Origin: Spongiibacteraceae bacterium
GTDB lineage: Bacteria > Pseudomonadota > Gammaproteobacteria > Pseudomonadales > Dasaniaceae
Length of the DNA stretch: 64,000 nt
Direction: 5' to 3'
Assembly: GCA_028280715.1 (NCBI GenBank)
Contig: JANQLG010000050.1
Span: 1 to 64,000 of the forward strand
Shown in pieces: positions 42,562 through 51,769 of the stretch. Position 1 is the stretch's first letter. The number at the start of each line of letters is the position of its first letter. The notes beneath the pieces were generated by a model that made no database searches, was not told the DNA's origin, and saw only the letters and a list, made by a program, of their open reading frames with translations. The translations under genes were made by a program, and so were the position numbers.

Positions 42562-44120
42562 GCCTTGTGCACCCTTTCATTAAAATGCGCCAAGGCAAAA
42601 TGCGCTGACGAAAAGGCACCTTCCTGCCAACCGGAGTGATAACTGATTTGATCACCCACCATATAATGCCTTCCATCCGGCATTTGCATGGTTTTGAAAT
42701 ATTTTTCTTTATCTTCAGCACTCCAGCTAGTGGTACAGCCCAGATGATGATTCATGCGATGCCAAACAACACTGACGCCATTCTCCACATACTTTGGAAA
42801 ATCGGCATGCACTTTACTGACTTGCTGCTTGGCATCTTCTAAACGCTGCTCTGGCGACATGCGACCAAAGGCTTCGGAATTAGTGCGGCTCCAGGTATAG
42901 GAGGCTAACATCACACCTTTCTGCTTATAGACGCCATGACTGGGATACCAGATTTGTTGCACGGGTTGATTAGTCCAACTAATGCCGCCATAGATATCCT
43001 CCTTCTCCCAAAAACGCTCGCTGGTCTGAAAAGCGATTTTGGTGAGTTTACCGCGCCTTGCCTTAGCAATGCCTTCGCGGTACTTACCGGAAAAATTGTT
43101 ATCGACGCCGGTCATCAACGGCAACGGAATGCTGTTAAAACAGTAATCGGCACTGATTTTCTTATGTTTACCTTCATGGCTATACACTACATCGACACCC
43201 GCCGGTGTATTGGTGATTGAGATCACTGGCGCATTCAAAATAAAGGTCGATTTTAAATGTGGCAAAAAGGCTTTAAAAACATGATCATTACCACCCACCG
43301 CCTGCATTAACGGCGCCGACTGACTTTCACCATCGGGAAAATGCATGCCGGATTTCCAGAAGTTATTTTTTAATAATTCACTGAAATCCAGTGGTCCTTT
43401 TTTAACACCGGGTTCAATCATACCACCAGAGGCATAACCCGCCCGTGCTGTTCCCTTATAGAAACCCTTTTCATCCAAATCGCCATAACGCCTGACAAAT
43501 TCAAACAGGCGCTCTGAATCTTCTTTGGAAAATTCTTCACTGAAAATATTTTTGTTAATCGCCTTGGCTAATAGCTCTGACATGAAACCGCGAGCATCGG
43601 CCATATACTCACGAATCATAACGGGCTTACCATCCAAACTGGCGTCATCCTGAGTCAAGGCATAACGGTTGTCATTAACAAACCATTCCAGCTCGACACC
43701 GAGCTCACGACAATAACCATGCAACAAGTGGTGATGAGCCGGAATACGCGCGGGTCCTGCATTAAAATAAAGATGCGATTCATTATCGAACATCACTTTA
43801 CGAGGCTGACCAATTTCATCCACCGTATCACCTGCGCGAAGAGTCAGGCTACGACCACCAATACGCTCTGACGATTCAACAAAGGTGCATTGGTAGCCCG
43901 CTTTCTCCAATTCATAAGCGATGCACAAATTGGCAAGCCCTGCACCTAAAAGTAAAATATTTTTTCCCGCACCAGCTGGCGCTTTAGCCACTGAAACACG
44001 CTCAGCGGCCGCTCGTCCCGGCATCATACCCAACGCCAACGCTACCTGATAAACAGCAGCTGAACCACCAGCTTTACCAACCAGTTCTAATAGTTGACGT
44101 CTAGATAGTTGATCGCTCAT
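42558..44120 (-). CDS. TAT-exported flavin amine oxidase-like protein
   Basis: A 520-residue flavoprotein of the monoamine/L-amino-acid oxidase family. I choose the ATG at 44120, which directly follows the aldolase stop and opens a twin-arginine signal SRRQLLELVG. The FAD site is ILLLGAGLANLCIAYELEKAG followed by the ESSERIGGR segment; the C-terminal DQISYHSGWQEGAFSSA closes the flavin pocket. Upstream residues in the longer frame look unreal. It lies between the HpcH/HpaI-type aldolase and a dihaem cytochrome, so it may act as a dehydrogenase. The substrate is unknown. Confidence 0.85.
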   Translation of the reverse strand: MSDQLSRRQLLELVGKAGGSAAVYQVALALGMMPGRAAAERVSVAKAPAGAGKNILLLGAGLANLCIAYELEKAGYQCTFVESSERIGGRSLTLRAGDTVDEIGQPRKVMFDNESHLYFNAGPARIPAHHHLLHGYCRELGVELEWFVNDNRYALTQDDASLDGKPVMIREYMADARGFMSELLAKAINKNIFSEEFSKEDSERLFEFVRRYGDLDEKGFYKGTARAGYASGGMIEPGVKKGPLDFSELLKNNFWKSGMHFPDGESQSAPLMQAVGGNDHVFKAFLPHLKSTFILNAPVISITNTPAGVDVVYSHEGKHKKISADYCFNSIPLPLMTGVDNNFSGKYREGIAKARRGKLTKIAFQTSERFWEKEDIYGGISWTNQPVQQIWYPSHGVYKQKGVMLASYTWSRTNSEAFGRMSPEQRLEDAKQQVSKVHADFPKYVENGVSVVWHRMNHHLGCTTSWSAEDKEKYFKTMQMPDGRHYMVGDQISYHSGWQEGAFSSAHFALAHFNERVHKA

Positions 44121-44124
44121 ATCT

Positions 44125-45042
44125 TTAATCCCGGCCTGCAGCCTTTCTTCCCTTAGCCAAGTTTTCAGATACTGCCGCCGCTGCACTGTAGCCACCTACA
44201 GTGACAAAACGAAAGCCTTGTTTAATTCGGTTTTCAACCGAACGACTACCTGTGGTAATGCCACAGGCAATATTGTGTTTTATACAGGATTTCAAAACAG
44301 TTTGAATAGCCGCTTCCACTTCTGGATCATTGGACGGCAATCCCATATTGGCTGACAAATCAGCGGGACCAACAAAAATAGCGCCGACACCGGGCACTGA
44401 AATTATTTCTTCTATATTTTCTACCGCCTGCGGGCTTTCTATCTGAATAACCACCAGAATTTCACCATTTGGATCTAGCGGCCATGCATCGGCACGTTCA
44501 ACATATTCACCAAAACCCAAACCCCAATACCAGGCGGCGTTAACTGGTGACTTACCTCTTAAGCCGACAGGGAAACTATCTTTAGCGCCTCGCGCCTGAG
44601 GAAATCGTGACGCCGCGATAGCCCACTCCGCCTGTTCACGTGTGTTAATCATAGGAAACATAATGCCAAAGGCTCCCAGATCGAGTACCTGCTTGGTAAT
44701 GAATTGATTCATCTCGCGACCATTCACCGGCACTCTGACAATTGGCGTTGTCCCCATTTTCAAACTGCCCGTTTCAGCAATGGTTTTTTTATCAGTCATC
44801 CCCAAGAGAAAGTTATGCAATGTATTTGTATCGTAGGGACCATGCTCCATATCGATAAAAACAAAATCCAATGCTGATCTCGTCATTGAACGTGCGTTAG
44901 TTAAAGAAGTATCGCTGGAAAAAGTTCCAAATGCCGCCCCACCTTTTTCCAGCACTGAAATGGTATGGTTAATTCGTTCTGCTAATACAGGCAGCGACAG
45001 TATCGATACTACTGCAGCCGTTATCATTTTTTTAATTATCAT
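44125..45042 (-). CDS. Exported HpcH/HpaI-type aldolase
   Basis: A 305-residue class II aldolase of the HpcH/HpaI family, which cleaves 4-hydroxy-2-oxo acids with a divalent metal. Family landmarks are complete: FVFIDMEHGPYD, the metal glutamate in VIQIESPQAVENIEEI and the metal aspartate in GAIFVGPADLSANMG. Unusually for this normally cytosolic enzyme, it starts with a Sec signal (ITAAVVSILSLPVLA). It lies 65 bp behind the fumarylacetoacetase-type gene and 5 bp ahead of the flavoprotein gene. Periplasmic aldol cleavage is inferred. Confidence 0.87.
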   Translation of the reverse strand: MIIKKMITAAVVSILSLPVLAERINHTISVLEKGGAAFGTFSSDTSLTNARSMTRSALDFVFIDMEHGPYDTNTLHNFLLGMTDKKTIAETGSLKMGTTPIVRVPVNGREMNQFITKQVLDLGAFGIMFPMINTREQAEWAIAASRFPQARGAKDSFPVGLRGKSPVNAAWYWGLGFGEYVERADAWPLDPNGEILVVIQIESPQAVENIEEIISVPGVGAIFVGPADLSANMGLPSNDPEVEAAIQTVLKSCIKHNIACGITTGSRSVENRIKQGFRFVTVGGYSAAAAVSENLAKGRKAAGRD

Positions 45043-45107
45043 TAGTGAAATTCCCTCATAAACTTTCGTTGATCATGACTACTGTTAAATCGTCTCTTTC
45101 AAATCAC

Positions 45108-45953
45108 TTACATTGCAACGATTTCATTTTTCACTGAACCAATACCTTCTATAGTCACTTCCAGTTTATCGCCTACTTTCATTTTTCGACGCGCACCTTC
45201 TTCAAACAAAACGGTACCGGTGTAAATTAAATCACCGGGCATGAGCGTAATGTAACGACTGATATAGCTCACCAATTCTGGAACATCCTGCATCAGCTCA
45301 CTGGTATTACCGTTTTGTACCACTTCACCATTTAACATGGTTTTTACCGAGCGATTTTTGTAATCAAAATCGGACACGATAACCGAACCTAAACAGGCCC
45401 AGGTATCTGAGCCTTTGGAAATTAAACGCGAAGGTTCTTCTCTTCTTTTACGCTCTCCGTACCACGTGTTTTCAGAGAAATCATTACCCACCGCATAACC
45501 AAAGACATAATCCAGAGCTTCTTCTTTGCTAACGCCGCTGGCTTTTTTACCGATAACCACTACCAGCTCACCTTCATAGTTGAGATTGCCAGCTTCTGGC
45601 GGCAAACGCACACCACCGCCATCAGGGTTCAACGATGTTGGAAATTTTGCGAACAAACGCGGATGCGCATTTTCTGGCAGCACTACATTTGGGCGTTTAG
45701 TATTTACCGCTGCACCAATCACTTTCGTAATACGCATTGGATCGACGGGTAATAACAACTCCACATCGTCAAGAGCAAATTTCTTGCCGGTTTTTTCCGG
45801 ATTACTAAAATAATCACCGGATAATACGCTGATTTCTTTTCCCTCTAACACGCCATAATAGGTTTGACCTTCGGCACTAAAGCGCACATTGCGTGTTTCA
45901 GCATAGGCGTGTGTAACTGCACACAGTAGTACCACAATAACTAAGCTTCTCAT
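45108..45953 (-). CDS. Exported fumarylacetoacetate hydrolase-family protein
   Basis: A 281-residue protein of the FAH family (C-C bond hydrolases and decarboxylases of 2-oxo acids). The metal-binding glutamates and aspartate are in NYEGELVVVIGK and YAVGNDFSEN. It opens with a Sec signal (VIVVLLCAVTHAYA), which is not normal for the family. It follows the small cytochrome gene by 53 bp and precedes the HpcH/HpaI-type aldolase, a pairing familiar from aromatic meta-cleavage pathways, here apparently moved outside the cytosol. Confidence 0.87.
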   Translation of the reverse strand: MRSLVIVVLLCAVTHAYAETRNVRFSAEGQTYYGVLEGKEISVLSGDYFSNPEKTGKKFALDDVELLLPVDPMRITKVIGAAVNTKRPNVVLPENAHPRLFAKFPTSLNPDGGGVRLPPEAGNLNYEGELVVVIGKKASGVSKEEALDYVFGYAVGNDFSENTWYGERKRREEPSRLISKGSDTWACLGSVIVSDFDYKNRSVKTMLNGEVVQNGNTSELMQDVPELVSYISRYITLMPGDLIYTGTVLFEEGARRKMKVGDKLEVTIEGIGSVKNEIVAM

Positions 45954-46006
45954 TATTTTTCCTCCAAGAGGTTTTATTCAAGAGTTTTTATTGTTCGAAA
46001 AGTCCT

Positions 46007-46399
46007 TTATGGCAGCCGAATAGTTATTTGTTCTAAACCACCATTTTTGTAATCTAATTTTTCTTCACCCACTGGCAAATCATTAATCGAAAAAATAAAG
46101 GCCAAGACTTCAGCGTATTGTCTATCCTTCAAACTACCGGGCTGATCACGCGGCATTGTGGCCTGAATTTCGTCATACAACGCCTGTACAGTTTGGAATT
46201 GCCAGGATTGCAGAAACACATCTTGAAAATAGGATTGATCGTGGCATTGAGCACAATATTTCGCAACGAGCTTTTCACCACGATCTACCTGCAGCTGATT
46301 AAATACGCCATCTAATGTAGTCTGGCTTTCTGCCATTGAAACAACGGGCATCAATGACAAAACTGACAACAAACCGATTACAAATTTTTTAAGCAACAT
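46007..46399 (-). CDS. Exported monohaem c-type cytochrome
   Basis: A 130-residue cytochrome with a Sec signal (ending near VSMA) and one haem site, CAQCH near residue 50. It starts 10 bp after the quinoprotein stop, so it is very likely the electron acceptor of that dehydrogenase, as in many alcohol-oxidation systems. The class is the small cytochrome c type; the C-terminal region is short. Confidence 0.85.
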   Translation of the reverse strand: MLLKKFVIGLLSVLSLMPVVSMAESQTTLDGVFNQLQVDRGEKLVAKYCAQCHDQSYFQDVFLQSWQFQTVQALYDEIQATMPRDQPGSLKDRQYAEVLAFIFSINDLPVGEEKLDYKNGGLEQITIRLP

Positions 46400-46409
46400 C
46401 TCATTTCTC

Positions 46410-48353
46410 TCATTCTTCAGGCAAACTTAATGCAACCAATTCCCCAGGCGACCCACGACCTCCCACAGCGGCAATAATATATTGACGACCTTTGTGCATA
46501 TAGGTCATCGGTGCCGTATTGGTAGTAGCGGGCAATTCCACTCTGGCAATTTCTTTACCTGTCTTTTTATCTAACGCATGTAGCCAGGGATCACCACGAC
46601 GACCTTCACCGTAAAACAGCAAGGATTTGGTTGTCAGTATGGTGGCGTGAGAACGCTTACCTGTAACCGGCAAATCAACGTCTTTCAGGGCCGGGTGATT
46701 TTTGATGGATTCTGGCGTATCGCCATTGGGCACCTTCCAGGCAATATCACCTTTGTTTAAATCAATTGCTACGATACTGCCGTAGGGAGGTTTGAATAAT
46801 TGCAAACCCTGTGGCCCGCGAATACCACCAGGGCCAAGCGACACATAACCAGCGTTAGAACCCTTTTCTTCACCTGGCACTAACGAAATCACACTGTGAC
46901 CACGCTCTGTTGCCACATACAACATACCAGTTTCAGGATCGACTGAAGAACCACCGGGAATATTAGCGCCACCATTAGCACCCGGCATCACAAACGCGCC
47001 CTTGGTACCATCTGAATGCTTGGCCAGTGATGGTGGTGTAAACATGGGCCCCATCCGATACTGGCTGGCTAACGCTATCGCTTGTTCGCGCAACTCAGGA
47101 GTGAAATCAATTAAGTCATCCACCGTCGTGCCCTGCATTTCAAAGGCTGGAGGCTTGGTAGGAAAAGGTTGTGTCTTGGCAATGATCTCGCCTTTCACAT
47201 CGGAAACAGGAACTTCGCGTTCTTCAATCGGCCACACTGGCTCGCCTGTTTTGCGGTTAAACACATAGGCCCACCCCTGCTTGGTGGTTTCCACTACGGC
47301 AGGAATTTTTTTGCCACGAACTCTAATATCGATCAACTTGGGCGCAGTAGGGTTATCCATATTCCAGATATCATGGTGCACCATTTGGTAGTGCCACACG
47401 CGTTTGCCGGTTTTAACATCCAAGGCAATCAGGCTGGTGCCAAACAGGTTATCACCAGGGCGATCACCACCGTAGTAATCATTGGTGGGCGTATCGGTTG
47501 GGATATAAACCAAACCCAATTCCGAATCGGCAGACAGTGGCGCCCAGGCCGACACATTACCAGTGTATTTCCAGGCATCGGTGTCCCAGGTATCGTTACC
47601 AAATTCACCTTCCTGCGGTACTACATTGAAGCGCCATAACATTTCACCTGTAGCGACATCATAGCCGCGTATGTGCCCAGGGATATTTTCTTTCTTATTA
47701 GGGTAATAACCGCGGTCATGAGAGTTGCCCACTACAATTACACCATTGACGATAATTGGTGGCGAAGAGGAAGTAATATCACCTGAAGCGAGCACACCGG
47801 TATCCGCTTCAACCGGATAATCTCCCAGGCCCAAATGCAGATCGACAATACCATTAATACCAAAACTGGGAATGGGCTGACCGGTTTCTGCTGCAAGAGC
47901 TACCATGTAGTAACCTGGAGTGATGACATAAATGACATCGCGACCATTGACTTCAGCATAGGCAACACCCTTACCGTAATTTTTGCGGGTAGACGTCTCC
48001 CAACGCTTATTGGGCTTCATCCGCCACATCCACAGGGTTTCACCGGTTTCGGGATCGATAGACACCACGGTTCGGCGCTCACCGGCTACGGCATAGAGCT
48101 TACCTTTAACATACAACGGTGTAGTTCGATTGATATTTGCAGCGCGAGGGCCAAAGTTATCCGCTTTCCAGCGCCATGCGACTTCCAGCTCTTCAACATT
48201 ATCTTGGCTGATCTGACTCAGTGGTGAATAGCGCGAACTGTTTTCATCACCACCCCAGTAGCGCCATTCACCGTTGGCAGTACCAGAGGTATCCGCAACA
48301 GCCGTGAATGAAAACAATGTCGAAACTGATAGCAGCGCTAAGAATTTATACAT
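46410..48353 (-). CDS. PQQ-dependent dehydrogenase 1
   Basis: A 647-residue exported quinoprotein with a Sec signal (ending near AVA) and an eight-bladed PQQ propeller. The start GEWRYWGGDENSSRYSPLSQI and repeated tryptophan-docking blades (VWHYQMVHHDIWNMD, GWAYVFNRKTGEPVWPIEE) are typical of the family close to quinoprotein glucose and alcohol dehydrogenases. There is no fused haem domain; the small cytochrome behind it fills that role. It is the first gene of the seven-gene minus operon. No PQQ synthesis genes are in the window. The substrate is an unidentified alcohol or sugar-like compound. Confidence 0.88.
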   Translation of the reverse strand: MYKFLALLSVSTLFSFTAVADTSGTANGEWRYWGGDENSSRYSPLSQISQDNVEELEVAWRWKADNFGPRAANINRTTPLYVKGKLYAVAGERRTVVSIDPETGETLWMWRMKPNKRWETSTRKNYGKGVAYAEVNGRDVIYVITPGYYMVALAAETGQPIPSFGINGIVDLHLGLGDYPVEADTGVLASGDITSSSPPIIVNGVIVVGNSHDRGYYPNKKENIPGHIRGYDVATGEMLWRFNVVPQEGEFGNDTWDTDAWKYTGNVSAWAPLSADSELGLVYIPTDTPTNDYYGGDRPGDNLFGTSLIALDVKTGKRVWHYQMVHHDIWNMDNPTAPKLIDIRVRGKKIPAVVETTKQGWAYVFNRKTGEPVWPIEEREVPVSDVKGEIIAKTQPFPTKPPAFEMQGTTVDDLIDFTPELREQAIALASQYRMGPMFTPPSLAKHSDGTKGAFVMPGANGGANIPGGSSVDPETGMLYVATERGHSVISLVPGEEKGSNAGYVSLGPGGIRGPQGLQLFKPPYGSIVAIDLNKGDIAWKVPNGDTPESIKNHPALKDVDLPVTGKRSHATILTTKSLLFYGEGRRGDPWLHALDKKTGKEIARVELPATTNTAPMTYMHKGRQYIIAAVGGRGSPGELVALSLPEE

Positions 48354-48916
48354 CGGTTCCTCCCGATTTTATTTTTTACTTGATTATTGTTGTTGAATTC
48401 TTTTTTCTTATGTATTTCTTAGTACTTTTTGCTAAGCACTAACTAACAGTGATCTGACAGTGACGATGGACGCACATTCACAGCCAACGGTTAGTTTTAA
48501 CGATGATTTTTGAACAAAAAACACGGCTTTTTATAGTTATTAGGCCACTCCATGAGAATAAACCGCCAATTAAACAGCTTGGATTTATACTCTATTCCGC
48601 CAATCACTTCCACAAATAAAAGACACATTACAAAAATATCAGGAATACTCCATTACCAAACTAAAACCGGCAAAAAACTAAACCAAGTTCAATAACTTAT
48701 ATCGAGAAAAACCAATGATGAATGGCAATTAATTAGCAAAACTGTAAACCGCGATTATGATAAAACACTGTAAACATGAAGAAAGATAAGCAACCGGCAA
48801 CAATGCTGATCAACCATAGTATTGATCTTTTAGGCACGGATTATGTAAGTTCTTTTTGTTGTATGCCTTAATATAGCCATAACCACTAATAATGAATAAC
48901 AGAGGTCGCTCGCAAT
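48354..48916. promoter_or_regulatory. Divergent promoter region of the catabolic locus
   Basis: This 563-bp gap separates the two divergent operons and should hold both promoters. It is AT-rich. The only structure I can point to is a 9-bp direct repeat, ACTGTAAAC at 48741-48749 and 48767-48775, spaced 26 bp start to start, which could be a pair of activator sites. No gene is visible in it. Confidence 0.5.
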
Positions 48917-50008
48917 ATGAATATCAATAGAAGAACCTTCATCACCTATTCATCCATGCTGGGAATGGGATTCCTAACCCGCGCGCCCTCAACCTTCGCC
49001 GTTCCTGCTGCCGTTAAGCCAGCTCCCAATATGCCGGCACCTGAGTTTGTTGATACCAACGGCCTGAAAATGGCGGTGTATGAAAAAGGTGAAGGCATAC
49101 CCGTGGTATTGGTTCACGGCTTTCCAGAATTGGCCTACTCCTGGCGTCATCAATTGCATTCGCTGGCTGATGCAGGTTTTCGTGTTTTAGTACCCGATCA
49201 GCGTGGCTATGGCATGACTGGCGGGCCAGACGGTGCAGAAAATTACACAATAAAACACCTGACGGATGACCTGGCAGGGCTATTGGATGCCAAGGGTATT
49301 GATAAAGCCATTTTCTGCGGACATGACTGGGGCGGCTCTGTGGTTTGGTCAATGGCTCGTCTGCACCCCGAACGCTGCTTAGGTGTAATCGGCGTTAACA
49401 CCCCGGCCTCCAGACCTCCCAACTTACCGCCAGTAGAGAATCATAAAAAACGCCTGGCAGTGACCACAGGCAATTACTATGCAAGAACATTTATGGAGCC
49501 TGAACGCCCCGAGCGAATTATGGAACGGGATGTCGAACACACTATGAGATGGGTCTTCCAAACCGGTGGCAATATCTGGAACCGGGAAAAATTTGCCCAA
49601 TTCCCAGAGGACTCTGCTGAACGACGCTGGGATGCACTAACCATGATTGAACGAGGCACCATTTCCGGCGAGCAGGTCAATACCAAGGAAGAGCTGCAGT
49701 ATTATATCGATACCTTCGAAGTCACAGGATTTACCGGCGGCCTTAATTGGTATCGCGGTGGCCGGCATGGTCGCGAAGTCTGGAAAACGGCGAAATGGGA
49801 TATTGATGTACCCTGTATGTATATCGGTGCGGAACACGACACTATTCTAGAACCGCTGTTATCTGAGGGCATGGAAGACTTTATTCCTGATCTCGAACGG
49901 CACATTATTAAAGGCATTGGCCATTGGACCCAATCGGAAGCCCCGGACGAACTCAATAAACTCCTGATCGACTGGCTGACACGACGCTTTAAAGAAGCAA
50001 GCAGTTGA
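48917..50008 (+). CDS. TAT-exported epoxide hydrolase-type alpha/beta hydrolase
   Basis: A 363-residue alpha/beta hydrolase with a twin-arginine signal (NRRTFITYSS...). The core matches epoxide hydrolases: the oxyanion HGFPE, the aspartate nucleophile in GHDWGG near residue 137, and the histidine in GIGHWTQSE near 335. Two lid tyrosines, expected for this group, may be those in the YY-rich cap region. It begins the plus-strand operon and is followed 31 bp later by a second hydrolase. The substrate is unknown. Confidence 0.88.
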   Translation: MNINRRTFITYSSMLGMGFLTRAPSTFAVPAAVKPAPNMPAPEFVDTNGLKMAVYEKGEGIPVVLVHGFPELAYSWRHQLHSLADAGFRVLVPDQRGYGMTGGPDGAENYTIKHLTDDLAGLLDAKGIDKAIFCGHDWGGSVVWSMARLHPERCLGVIGVNTPASRPPNLPPVENHKKRLAVTTGNYYARTFMEPERPERIMERDVEHTMRWVFQTGGNIWNREKFAQFPEDSAERRWDALTMIERGTISGEQVNTKEELQYYIDTFEVTGFTGGLNWYRGGRHGREVWKTAKWDIDVPCMYIGAEHDTILEPLLSEGMEDFIPDLERHIIKGIGHWTQSEAPDELNKLLIDWLTRRFKEASS

Positions 50009-50039
50009 TTCATCTTTCAAAATAACAACAGGAACACCC

Positions 50040-50957
50040 ATGCGTACTCAACATCTCTGTTTACTATTTGCCATCATGCTCACTAGCTTTTGCACATGGG
50101 CGACAACACCCGCTGAACAGCTGTTTGAAGAAGTGGAGCACCATTATGCCGATAATGATGGGGTAAAAATCCATTACGTTACCCAAGGCGAAGGCCCCGT
50201 CATCCTTTTTGTACATGGCTTCCCTAACTGGTGGTACGACTGGCGCAATCAAATGGTGGCGCTGTCAAATGACTACAAAACCGTTGCTATGGATACCCGC
50301 GGCTATAACAAAAGTGATAAACCGGCCGGCCGAGAAAATTACACCTTTGATCATTTCCTCGGTGACATCAAAGCGGTCATAGCTGATTTAGGCGTCGACG
50401 AAGTCACCCTGGTAGGTCACGACTGGGGTGCAGGTATCTCCTGGCGTATGGCGGCCTATCATCCCGAACTTATCAAAAACTTAGTCATTGTGAACCTGAC
50501 TCATCCTACGCCTTATTCCAAGGTGTCAAAGGAAGGCACTGAAAGGCAACGCGCCAACACTGCCTATATTCGTCGAATCCACGAGTCCACTGAGGTAACG
50601 CCGGGTATGACGCCAGAAGCACTGGCCAAACGCAAAGGCGGTTCTGCCGTTGACCAGGAACGCCACTTAGCTGCATACCAAAACACATCGTTAAATAATA
50701 TTTTGGATTACTATCGCAATGTCTATCCGATGATTGCTTCGGGTGAATACGGCAAGATTCCTATGCTAACCATGCCCGTACTACAGTTTCATGGCTTAGA
50801 GGATGTCCCGGTTGATAAAGATGGCCTGCGCGATACTTGGAATTACATAGAAAAGGACTACACACTGGTGACAATTCCCGGCGTTGGTCATGACCCACAT
50901 CATGAAGCAATTGAGCTGGTTAATAGCAACCTAATAAACTGGCTGAAGATTCGATAA
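50040..50957 (+). CDS. Periplasmic epoxide hydrolase-type hydrolase, paralog a
   Basis: A 305-residue alpha/beta hydrolase with a Sec signal (ending near CTWA). HGFPNWWYDWRNQM supplies the oxyanion hole, GHDWGA near residue 127 the aspartate nucleophile, and GVGHDPHHEA the histidine. It is highly similar along its length to the protein at 51770, which has a lipoprotein signal instead. It follows the first hydrolase by 31 bp. It could act as an epoxide hydrolase or a related ester or C-C hydrolase. Confidence 0.87.
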   Translation: MRTQHLCLLFAIMLTSFCTWATTPAEQLFEEVEHHYADNDGVKIHYVTQGEGPVILFVHGFPNWWYDWRNQMVALSNDYKTVAMDTRGYNKSDKPAGRENYTFDHFLGDIKAVIADLGVDEVTLVGHDWGAGISWRMAAYHPELIKNLVIVNLTHPTPYSKVSKEGTERQRANTAYIRRIHESTEVTPGMTPEALAKRKGGSAVDQERHLAAYQNTSLNNILDYYRNVYPMIASGEYGKIPMLTMPVLQFHGLEDVPVDKDGLRDTWNYIEKDYTLVTIPGVGHDPHHEAIELVNSNLINWLKIR

Positions 50958-51085
50958 CAAACTCATGAGTCATCGTAGCCAGAAGCTCTGCAGAACATCA
51001 ATAATTAAAAGTTATTAATTAAACCGGCGGCCAGATAGCATTATGATACGTCGCTATACAAAAACTCAGCTATATCCTCATTGAA

Positions 51086-51661
51086 ATGACTAAATGGCAA
51101 CTAACAATAATTTATGTCATGTGTCTGGGCTATGCACTGATTCGCTATAGTTTTTTCGGTCCAATTGCGAGTGTTCACTGGCCTGCCTACATCGCCAACA
51201 AATCCTTTGCGCTATTTGCCATTGTGATGCTGTTGCTGTCTTGCTATGCCTATTTCAAAGGTCAGCAGGAACAACATAGGGCATTCGGAAGAATCGCCTG
51301 GCATATGATGGTGATTCATATTGGTTTGTCAGTCGTGTTGTTTTCTCCAGGCTACTATCGAGCTTTTTATGGGGCGAATGCATTAAGACTCAGCCTGTTG
51401 GGTGAATTGGTATTGATATCCGGCGTGCTGGCGATTGTTATGTTTTGGCAAATTCCCAAATACAGTGGCGTGATTCAACATCGCCTCAAGCAACTGGGTT
51501 GTGCGCTTGCCTTCGGCCATATTCTACCCACCAGTGTACCCAGCAAGTGGCTGCAACCCACTGAGTGGTATGGCTATTTGCCGCCGATCGGCTTAGTCAC
51601 GGCAATAATGGCATTACTAGCCTTTCTTTACATGACGCGTTATAGACAAAAAAATCATTAA
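51086..51661 (+). CDS. Multi-pass membrane protein, function unknown
   Basis: A 191-residue integral membrane protein with about five helices. Histidines lie within or near helices (RIAWHMMVIHIG), as in small haem- or ferric-reductase-like membrane proteins, but I cannot place it in a family. It stands between the two paralogous hydrolase genes, 128 bp behind one and 108 bp ahead of the other. Confidence 0.6.
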   Translation: MTKWQLTIIYVMCLGYALIRYSFFGPIASVHWPAYIANKSFALFAIVMLLLSCYAYFKGQQEQHRAFGRIAWHMMVIHIGLSVVLFSPGYYRAFYGANALRLSLLGELVLISGVLAIVMFWQIPKYSGVIQHRLKQLGCALAFGHILPTSVPSKWLQPTEWYGYLPPIGLVTAIMALLAFLYMTRYRQKNH

Positions 51662-51769
51662 GCTTTTTAGGAAATAAACAGGACAATTAGCAACACTATT
51701 AAAAACTTTGGAGTGAGCGAAAATGCTTCTAAATAAAAAGATAACTAATACTTTTTAAAACAAAAACTA

